From Verrucomicrobiales bacterium (GTDB taxonomy: Bacteria > Verrucomicrobiota > Verrucomicrobiia > Verrucomicrobiales > DEV007): 11,437 nt of DNA. Shown piece by piece: positions 5,535-11,437 of this stretch. The position numbers and the translations under genes are program-made. Below the pieces are notes generated by a model, which did not search any database, was not told the DNA's origin, and was given only the letters and a program-made list of their open reading frames with translations. The stretch is from contig SLGN01000042.1 in assembly GCA_007123695.1 (NCBI GenBank), positions 1-11,437 of the forward strand, in the 5' to 3' direction. Every line of letters starts with the position of its first letter. The first letter of the stretch is position 1.

Positions 5535-5732
5535 ATGAAGCTCCCCGGCTTATTTTTGGTTCTACTCGCCGTTCGTGCGCCTTCTGTAGCCGGCGAATCC
5601 TATGAGGTTGATTCCAGCCGCGAGAGCGATGGGCTTCCTGTGCCTGATCATCTCATTCCTGTAGAGCCTCATCTTCATGCCTGGCAGCGCAAGTACAGGA
5701 GGCGAATTGAAGATCATCTTTTAGTGACATGA
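5535..5732 (+). CDS. Possible small secreted protein
   Basis: This is a 65-residue reading frame from the ATG at 5535. The first 20 residues have signal-peptide character: Lys2, a hydrophobic core GLFLVLLAV, and small residues at SVAG where a signal peptidase could cut. The mature part is polar, with a basic patch (QRKYRRR), and matches no family I know. It has no Shine-Dalgarno sequence and ends 181 bases before the convergent PEP-CTERM gene's stop. It may be the truncated start of a longer secreted protein, or a chance frame. An upstream in-frame start at 5388 would overlap DUF2442 and is not favoured. Confidence 0.35.
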   Translation: MKLPGLFLVLLAVRAPSVAGESYEVDSSRESDGLPVPDHLIPVEPHLHAWQRKYRRRIEDHLLVT

Positions 5733-5852
5733 CCCTCTTGATTTCAACCCTTAACCCTGTTTCGGTGTGGCGCTATCGGTCAGCCGCGCCTCATGCGCAG
5801 CGTAGGCGATGGCGGTCGAAGGTCCGGGTGGCGGCACCATCAGGGCAGGCGT

Positions 5853-5892
5853 GAAAAAGCGTTGGCGTCGAACCTCGCTATGGTAGCGCAGG
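5853..5892 (-). terminator. Possible terminator of the PEP-CTERM gene
   Basis: Read on the minus strand, a hairpin begins 21 bases past the TAG: CCT(G)CGCTA-CCA-TAGCGAGG, with a five-base perfect stem extended by three pairs across a one-base bulge. An overlapping alternative stem, AGCG...CGCT, is followed at once by five T residues (5854-5858 read as A on the plus strand). The T-run is about 18 bases from the better hairpin, so the call is tentative. Nothing else recognisable lies in 5733-5913. Confidence 0.3.
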
Positions 5893-5913
5893 CTGGTGTG
5901 GAGCTGCTTCTGA

Positions 5914-8900
5914 CTACCCATTCCCCCGCATCCTCCTCCGCGTGAGCAGGCCGCCGAGGATTAGGCCGAGCAGGCCGAGGGCGCCGGGCTCGGGCACGGC
6001 GGTGAGGGTGATGGTGCCGTTGGTCCCGCTGCCGTAGTTGATGAAGTAGTCGGGGGTGACGAAATCGCCGTCGTTCAGTCCGGCGAAGGTGCCGGAGAGG
6101 GTGCCGTAGGTGGCGATGGTGTAGACGCCGTCGGCTTGGAAGTTGCTGCCGGAAAGGATCAAGGTAAGGCCGGCGCCGGCGATGTCGAGGTGGCCGGAGC
6201 CGACGTGGATGCGGTCGGAGGCGAGGGTGGCGTCCTGCACGAGGTCGATGAGCCAGTGGCTGCCGGCGGCGTGAAGGTCGCCGGCGAAGCTGAGCTGCCC
6301 CAGGGTGCCGGGAGCGCCGGGGGCGTGGGTGCCGTCGAGACCGCCGGTGAGGAAGGCTCCGGCCTGCACGGTGGCGTTGCCGCCGACAGTGCCGCTGCCG
6401 CCGAGCAGAGCCCCGGTCTCGACAAGCAGAGTCCCGCTGCCGGTGCCGCTGCCGCTCGTGTTGCCGACGATGAGGGAACCTTCGCGCACGGTGGTGCCGC
6501 CGGAGTAGGCGTTGGCGCCGGTCAGCTCGAGGACGCCGTCGCCGGTCTTGAGGAGGCTGCCGTCGCCGCTGAGAACGCCGGAGAGGCGACCGTCGATGTT
6601 GTCGGCGTGGACGCCGTCGGCGACTTGGACGATGCGGACGCGGTCGCCGAGGTCGATGTCGTTGCGGAAGTCGAGGGTGTGGGTGGAATGGTCCGAGCCA
6701 AGCTGGAGGAGATAGTTGTTGTCTCCGCCGGGGCCGCTGAGGAAGTTCGACTCGCCCCAGACGAGCGCTTCGGGGCTGGCGACACCGCCGAGGGCGACGA
6801 GGCGGTCGGCCCCGTGGGCGCTGAAGCCGCCGTTGCCGATCAGGGCGACTTGCCCGGAGCCCTGCCCGGTGCCTCGGGTGAAGTCGCCGTCGGCGGCCCC
6901 GTTGAGGTCGGCTCCCAGCTCGAGCACGCCGCCGCCGTAGATGCGGACGATGTTGTTGCCGTAGTTGCGGTCGGCACCGCCCATGCGGAAGACGCCGTTG
7001 GCGACGTAGAGGTCGCTGGGGTTGGCGCTGTTGGTGTAGCTGACGAGGCCGGGGCCGGAGGAGATGGTGGCGACGCCGGAAAGGCCGGGGGCGAAGTGGA
7101 GGGTGCCCTCGCCGTAGTTGGCGATGAAGATGGAGGTGCCGCTGCTGACGACGCCGCTGGTGGACGCGATGGTGACGTCCTCGTCGCCGGTCACGAGGAC
7201 GCCTCGCCCTTGCCCGTTGGGATTGAGGTTGTTGGCCCCCATGTCGAGGGTGAGCGGGGCGCCCTCGGCGTGGAGCTGCAGGGTGTGGAAGGCGAGGGTG
7301 GCGCTGCGGGCGAGGTCCGCGTCAAGGCGGTAGTTGGTGTTGTTCGAGCTGTTGCTGGCGGTGAGGGCGGTGGCGTCGGTGTAGCGGACGATCTCGTTGC
7401 TGGCGTTGCGGGTCGCGAAGCCGGTCCCGGCGTCGTCGCGCAGGTAGATCGTGGCGCGGTTGCTGCCGCCTTGGACGAGGACGCCGTTGGCGGTGTTGGC
7501 GGTGGAGAGGGAGTCGACGACGAGGGTCGCGCCGCCGCTGAGGTCGATCAGCAGGGGGGCGAAGCCGGCTCCGGTGAAGGTGGGGATGGTGATGGTGGCG
7601 CCGTCCTCGATCCGCAGGACGCTGCTGGTGAAGACGCTGCCGGACTGGTTGAGCGCGAGGCTCCCGATGGTCTCGGTGGTGGCGTTGCGGAGGATCAGCT
7701 CGCCGCCGCTGAGGATGAGGGGGCTGCTGCCGAGAGGATGGGCGGCGGCGAAATCGGCGACGAGGGTGCCGTTGACCACGGTGGTGTTTCCGGTGTGGGT
7801 GTTGGCCCCGGAGAGGACGAGGGTGCCGGTGCCGATCTTGGTGAGTCCGAGGCGGCCTTGGGCGGGACCGCCTTGGTTGTCGACGAGGCTGCCGGCGAAA
7901 TGCCCGCCTCCGTGGTTGACCCCGACGGTGAGAGCGCGGGCGGCGTTGGTGGTGCTGTTGTTGACGATGAGGCCGGCGACGGTCCCGGCGGTGCCGTCGA
8001 GACGGTTGACGATCGCGTTGGTGACATTGTTGAGGTCGAGCACGCCCCCGGCGCTGGCGCCGCCGTTGACCTCGAGGTCGCCGAAGGCGAGGGCACCGCC
8101 ATTGGTGATCCGCAGGGTGCCTTCGTTGACGACGGTGCCTCCGGTGTGGGCGTTGGCCTGGGTGAGGGTGAGGGTGCCGCTGCCGGTCTTCACGAGCCGC
8201 AGCAGGCCGGTGATGACGCCGTGGTAGCTGTCGTTGCCGCCGTGGTTGACGGTGAAGGTGGAAAGGGTGTCGCTGCTGTTGGTGAGGTCGGCGTTGGCCC
8301 CGGAGACGCCGGCGTTGCGGAGACCGCCGACGGTCTGGTTGAAGCCGGCGAGATCGAAGGCGGCGTACTCGCTGTTGTTGGAGCTGGAGAAGTGGATGTC
8401 GAGGGTGGTGCCGGTGGGCAGGGCGTCGTGGGCGCCGAGCCGGACGATGCCGCGCACGGTCTGGGTGAGGCCGCCCCAACTGTTGCCGGTGCCGGCGATG
8501 ACGAGGGCGCCGGTGCCGCTGAGCTCGCCGCTGAGCAGCAGGTTGTAGTTGTTTCCGCCGTCGGTGATGTCGCCGCTGACGACGAGGGTGCCGCCCTCTT
8601 GCACGCCGATGCGGGAGGTGGCGCCGAGGACGACGGGTCCGGCCCATTCGGCGCTGGCGCCGGCGGCGGCCTGGAGGCTGCCCCGGTTGGCGCTCGGAGA
8701 GTCCGGCCCGGTGGTGCCGTTGCCGCCGTTGAGGGTGATGCTCTGGCCGGTGACGGTGACGCCGTCGGCGAGTTCGAGGTGGCGTCCGTTGGCGACGGCG
8801 ACGTTGCCCGCAGTGCTGCCGAGCGCGGTGTCGGAGGCGATCCGGAGAATGCCGTTGGAGACGTTGGTGGGGCCGCTGTAGGTGTTGTCGCCCGAGAGGA

Positions 8901-11437
8901 CGAGCACGCCGGTGCCGGTCTTGTTGAAGCCGCCGGTGTTGGCGGGCGTGGGAGAGCCGTTCACGTTGACGGTGCGGTCGGCGATGGTCCCGGCGATGGT
9001 GAGGGTTTCGTTGGCGACGACCTCGATCCGCACGGTGGCGGTGCCGCCGCTGGAGTTGCCGATGCCGATGGAGCGGTGGGCGTGCATCTCGAAGCTGGAG
9101 GCCGCCCGCATCCCGCCCGAGCCGGCGAGGATGAGGGAGTCGAGGAAGGGGGCGTCGGGCACGGCCCCGAGGCTGCGGTCGTGGTGGAGGACGAGGCTGC
9201 CGGACCCGGCGGCGAGGGTACGGCCGGTGTAGGTGTTTTCGGCGGTCAGGCTGAGGGTGCCGCTGGCGTTGAAGAAGAGGTGACTGGCGAGGGCGTTGTC
9301 GTCGGCGTTGTTGGCGACGACGCCGCTGAAAAGGCGGTCCCCTCCGCCGGTGATGCTGAGGGTGCGGGAGGCGGTGGCCGATTCGGAAAGGTAGACGGGG
9401 CCGACGAGCTCGAGCACGGCACCGCCGCTGAGCTGGGTGTTGAGCGTGCGGTCGCCGACGTTCGTGAAGCTGCCGGTGAAGGTGAGATCTTGGCTGCCTC
9501 CGATGAAGGAATTGGCGGTGATCCGGACCTCGTTGTCGATGAGACGAGCGCCGCCGACGGCATCGACGCGACCGCCGGAGAGGAAAAGCGTGCCGCTGCC
9601 GAGGGCGTCGTCGTGCCCGAGGCCTAGGATACCTCCGACGGCGCGAACGCCGCCGTCGTGGAGGTTCGCGCTGGCGAGGACGAGGGTGCCGTCGCCGGTT
9701 TTGACGAGAGCGGCAGGGCTGCCGACGAGGCTGTTTTCGAGCACGCCGGAGATCGTCGCGGTGGCGGCATCGACCCGCACCTCGCGGTCGAGGCCGTTCA
9801 GATCGAGGCCGTTGAGGAACTCGAGGGCGGCGTCGGCGGCGGCGGCGTTGAGGACGAGCACCGAGGTGGTGAAATGGGGGCCGCCCCACTGCAGGGTGGC
9901 GGCGGCTCCGCCCAGGTTGATCGTGGCGGGCAGGCCGCGGGCGCTGAAGCCGGCGAATTCCCCGGCGAGAGCTACTTGGCCCGCCCCGCTCCCGAGAGCG
10001 CGGAGGAAGCTGCCGTCGGCGGGCGCGAAGAATCCGCCGTCGAGGAGGAGGGCGGAGCCCGAAGGCAAGCCGACGCCGTCGGCGGCGCTTAGGGTGCCCT
10101 CGGCGACGCGGGTGACGCCGCTGTAGCTGTTCGCCCCCGTGAGAACGAGGGTGCCGGGGCCGCTTTTCTCAAGGCCGGTGGCTCCGTCGCGGTCGGCGAT
10201 TTCGGAGGCGATCTCGAGGGCGGCGGCTTCGTTGAACTGCGCCACCCGCAGGGCGTCGCCCGAGGCGCCGCGCAGGGTGCCTCCGGTGATGAGGGAGAGG
10301 TCCGCCCCGACGTTCGGGGTCACGAGGAGCATGCCGCTGTCGATGCTGTGGACGCCGTCGAGGGTGAGGGTGAAGGCTCCGGGCGTGTTGAAGCGCAGGG
10401 CTTCGATCACGGTCGCGGCGTAGGCGGCGGGGTTGCTGCCGGTGACGTCCATGCTGCCGCCGGGCGTCCAGGTGTCGGTGCCGGTGGGGATCCACCCGGC
10501 GAACGCGGTGAGCACGCCGGCCTGGGCGGCGACGAGGTCGGTGCCGTTCAGGGTGGCCCCGACGAGTACGCCGCCGCTGACGTTGCCGACGCCGGAGGGG
10601 GCGTGTACGAAAACGATGCTGCCTCCGTCGCCGGGGTTTTGTTGGAAATTCACCGTGCCGTCGCTGCGCTGGTAGGGATTGGTGGAGGTGAAAGTGAGGG
10701 TCGTGGTGGTGCCGGCATTGGCGAGGGCGCTGAGGGTGTTCGTGCCGCCGGAGACGTGGAGGCTGTCGAGGCTCTGCGTGTGCGCTCCGCTTGCAGGGGC
10801 AAGGAGGACTACGCTGCCCCCGGCGAGGGCGAGGGAGGCGGCGGGATTGATGCGGTCGCTGACGCCGTCGTTGTTGGCGAGGGCCGGGCTGCCGATCTGC
10901 AGGGTGCCTCCGCTCTCCACGGCGACGGCGGAGGAGGCGGAGAGCGTTCCCGAGACATCGGCGATGCTGAGGGTGCCGCCTGCGACGGCGGTGGCGCCGG
11001 TGTAGCTGTTGGCGGCGGTGAGCTGGAGCAGCCCGGGGCCGTCCTTGATGAGTCCGCCGCTGCCGCCGATCTCGACTCCGATGGTGGTGGTGCCGGAGAG
11101 CACGGTGAAGGTCCGCGTCGCGGTCCCGAGGTCGAGGAGCGGATCGACGTCGCCGGTGCCGGTCGGCGAGATGTTGTTGGTGCCGCTGCCGGTGAAGTCT
11201 CCGTGGAGGTTGACGAGGGTGCCGGCGTCGCCGTGCAGCATGCTGAGGGCGCGCCCGTCCATGAGGAGGCCGCCCGACCCGATCGTGAGCGAGGTGCGCG
11301 GGTTGCCGGTCCCGTTGTTGCCGCCCATGAGAATGGTGCCGCCGGTGAAGGCGAGGCTCTCGACGGTCCAGCTCGCGGGGGTGGCGGAGACGCTGCTGTT
11401 GATCGTGAACTGCCCCCCGCCCGCGATGGTGAGGGCC
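5914..11437 (-). CDS. Giant PATR-repeat surface protein with PEP-CTERM signal (5' end outside window)
   Basis: The minus-strand frame is open from the right edge to TAG at 5914-5916, giving at least 1840 residues. The ATG at 11328 is internal: codons before it read on as the same kind of sequence (FTINSSVSATPASWTVESLAF), so the true start and signal peptide are off-window. The body is Gly/Ala/Thr/Ser/Asn-rich beta-helix sequence with eight clear autotransporter-associated beta-strand repeats (pattern KTGxGTLVLTGANxYSGxTxVxxGTL). It ends in VPEPGALGLLGLILGGLLTRRR, a PEP-CTERM tripartite signal of motif, span and basic tail. There is no autotransporter beta-barrel, so export is presumably by Sec with exosortase processing at the membrane, as known for PEP-CTERM proteins. 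The likely role is a fibrous surface, matrix or adhesive protein; this is inference. Almost no cysteine is present, typical of such passengers. It is convergent with the small-gene region. Confidence 0.93.
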   Translation of the reverse strand, partial: ALTIAGGGQFTINSSVSATPASWTVESLAFTGGTILMGGNNGTGNPRTSLTIGSGGLLMDGRALSMLHGDAGTLVNLHGDFTGSGTNNISPTGTGDVDPLLDLGTATRTFTVLSGTTTIGVEIGGSGGLIKDGPGLLQLTAANSYTGATAVAGGTLSIADVSGTLSASSAVAVESGGTLQIGSPALANNDGVSDRINPAASLALAGGSVVLLAPASGAHTQSLDSLHVSGGTNTLSALANAGTTTTLTFTSTNPYQRSDGTVNFQQNPGDGGSIVFVHAPSGVGNVSGGVLVGATLNGTDLVAAQAGVLTAFAGWIPTGTDTWTPGGSMDVTGSNPAAYAATVIEALRFNTPGAFTLTLDGVHSIDSGMLLVTPNVGADLSLITGGTLRGASGDALRVAQFNEAAALEIASEIADRDGATGLEKSGPGTLVLTGANSYSGVTRVAEGTLSAADGVGLPSGSALLLDGGFFAPADGSFLRALGSGAGQVALAGEFAGFSARGLPATINLGGAAATLQWGGPHFTTSVLVLNAAAADAALEFLNGLDLNGLDREVRVDAATATISGVLENSLVGSPAALVKTGDGTLVLASANLHDGGVRAVGGILGLGHDDALGSGTLFLSGGRVDAVGGARLIDNEVRITANSFIGGSQDLTFTGSFTNVGDRTLNTQLSGGAVLELVGPVYLSESATASRTLSITGGGDRLFSGVVANNADDNALASHLFFNASGTLSLTAENTYTGRTLAAGSGSLVLHHDRSLGAVPDAPFLDSLILAGSGGMRAASSFEMHAHRSIGIGNSSGGTATVRIEVVANETLTIAGTIADRTVNVNGSPTPANTGGFNKTGTGVLVLSGDNTYSGPTNVSNGILRIASDTALGSTAGNVAVANGRHLELADGVTVTGQSITLNGGNGTTGPDSPSANRGSLQAAAGASAEWAGPVVLGATSRIGVQEGGTLVVSGDITDGGNNYNLLLSGELSGTGALVIAGTGNSWGGLTQTVRGIVRLGAHDALPTGTTLDIHFSSSNNSEYAAFDLAGFNQTVGGLRNAGVSGANADLTNSSDTLSTFTVNHGGNDSYHGVITGLLRLVKTGSGTLTLTQANAHTGGTVVNEGTLRITNGGALAFGDLEVNGGASAGGVLDLNNVTNAIVNRLDGTAGTVAGLIVNNSTTNAARALTVGVNHGGGHFAGSLVDNQGGPAQGRLGLTKIGTGTLVLSGANTHTGNTTVVNGTLVADFAAAHPLGSSPLILSGGELILRNATTETIGSLALNQSGSVFTSSVLRIEDGATITIPTFTGAGFAPLLIDLSGGATLVVDSLSTANTANGVLVQGGSNRATIYLRDDAGTGFATRNASNEIVRYTDATALTASNSSNNTNYRLDADLARSATLAFHTLQLHAEGAPLTLDMGANNLNPNGQGRGVLVTGDEDVTIASTSGVVSSGTSIFIANYGEGTLHFAPGLSGVATISSGPGLVSYTNSANPSDLYVANGVFRMGGADRNYGNNIVRIYGGGVLELGADLNGAADGDFTRGTGQGSGQVALIGNGGFSAHGADRLVALGGVASPEALVWGESNFLSGPGGDNNYLLQLGSDHSTHTLDFRNDIDLGDRVRIVQVADGVHADNIDGRLSGVLSGDGSLLKTGDGVLELTGANAYSGGTTVREGSLIVGNTSGSGTGSGTLLVETGALLGGSGTVGGNATVQAGAFLTGGLDGTHAPGAPGTLGQLSFAGDLHAAGSHWLIDLVQDATLASDRIHVGSGHLDIAGAGLTLILSGSNFQADGVYTIATYGTLSGTFAGLNDGDFVTPDYFINYGSGTNGTITLTAVPEPGALGLLGLILGGLLTRRRMRGNG
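5917..5997 (-). other. PEP-CTERM sorting signal
   Basis: The last 27 residues hold VPEP, a hydrophobic span (GALGLLGLILGGLL) and a basic end (TRRRMRGNG), the three parts of the exosortase recognition signal. No exosortase gene is in the window, so it must be encoded elsewhere if the signal is used. Confidence 0.93.
6511..6867 (-). repeat. Duplicated module, copy B (in the PEP-CTERM protein)
   Basis: It runs GQGSGQVALIGNGGFSAHG, VALGG, ALVWGESNF, DFRNDIDLGDRVRIVQVADG, RLSGVLSGDG and then the eighth PATR repeat, in the same order as copy A. Corresponding blocks are SGQVAL, GFSA.G, LGG, W, DL...R.V.V and SGVL. It appears to be a mobile building block of this protein type. Confidence 0.6.
9661..9993 (-). 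repeat. Duplicated module, copy A (in the PEP-CTERM protein)
   Basis: About 110 residues running from GSGAGQVALAGEFAGFSARG through LQWGG and EFLNGLDLNGLDREVRV to SGVL and the third PATR repeat. They align in order with copy B at 6511-6867. Only the pattern is conserved, so the duplication is old. Confidence 0.6.

Larger units (their letters stand above)
6460..11046 (-). repeat. Eight autotransporter-associated beta-strand (PATR) repeats
   Basis: Copies of about 30 residues lie at 10957-11046 (KDGPGLLQLTAANSYTG), 10078-10167 (KSGPGTLVLTGANSYSG), 9616-9702 (KTGDGTLVLASANLHDG), 9178-9267 (diverged, SGTLSLTAENTYTG), 8833-8922 (KTGTGVLVLSGDNTYSG), 8101-8190 (KTGSGTLTLTQANAHTG), 7750-7839 (KIGTGTLVLSGANTHTG) and 6460-6549 (KTGDGVLELTGANAYSG). 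A weaker copy is near 8430-8530. Spacing is irregular, about 290 to 1200 bases, so they mark ends of beta-helix blocks rather than a tandem array. Confidence 0.85.

Noticed and set aside
6136..9627. A 1163-codon open frame on the plus strand antisense to the PEP-CTERM gene
   Set aside because: Its product is almost entirely Val, Ala, Gly, Asp and Glu with no folded-protein pattern, as expected when GC-rich codons for Gly/Ala/Thr/Asn/Ser are read backwards. The minus strand carries real PATR repeats and a PEP-CTERM signal.
7322..9889. An 855-codon Arg/Pro/His-rich minus-strand frame inside the PEP-CTERM gene
   Set aside because: It is a shifted frame of the same strand, with extreme Arg/Pro composition and no family motifs.

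Overview
The window is GC-rich (clearly above 60% G+C across both ends) and looks like a chromosomal segment from a Verrucomicrobiota or related PVC-type bacterium. The main reasons are a giant surface protein that combines autotransporter-associated beta-strand (PATR) repeats with a C-terminal PEP-CTERM sorting signal, weak or absent Shine-Dalgarno sequences before most genes, and a set of small PVC-style accessory genes. The phylum call is inference from gene content; no rRNA or housekeeping marker is present.

Region 1 (1-3380, + strand) is a compact four-gene block: the 3' part of a NodU/CmcH-family O-carbamoyltransferase (its start lies left of the window), a small SxtJ-family membrane protein, a 65-residue DUF5989 (SxtK-like) single-span membrane protein, and a membrane-anchored SGNH/GDSL hydrolase. 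The first three are the trio known as SxtI-SxtJ-SxtK from the saxitoxin clusters and seen beside carbamoyltransferases in many bacteria. The cluster probably carbamoylates and otherwise tailors an extracytoplasmic or exported molecule that cannot be identified here.

Region 2 (3381-5913) is a patchwork of lower-GC, small-gene accessory DNA. It begins with a remnant of a group II intron: domain V and domain VI can be folded from the sequence, but there is no reverse transcriptase gene. Next come a 92-residue hypothetical protein whose start codon lies 11 bases after the inferred intron end, a stretch bounded by two near-identical 12-base repeats that contains a possible minus-strand ORF with a CxxC motif, a translationally coupled DUF4160-DUF2442 pair, and a possible small secreted protein. 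Several hairpins lie between genes. The layout resembles a gene-cassette array, but no complete attC site was found.

Region 3 (5914-11437, - strand) is one open reading frame, at least 1840 residues long, running off the right edge. It encodes a repetitive beta-helical surface protein with eight recognisable PATR repeats, a diverged duplicated module of about 110 residues, and a C-terminal PEP-CTERM signal in place of an autotransporter beta-barrel. A long open frame antisense to it is a composition artefact.
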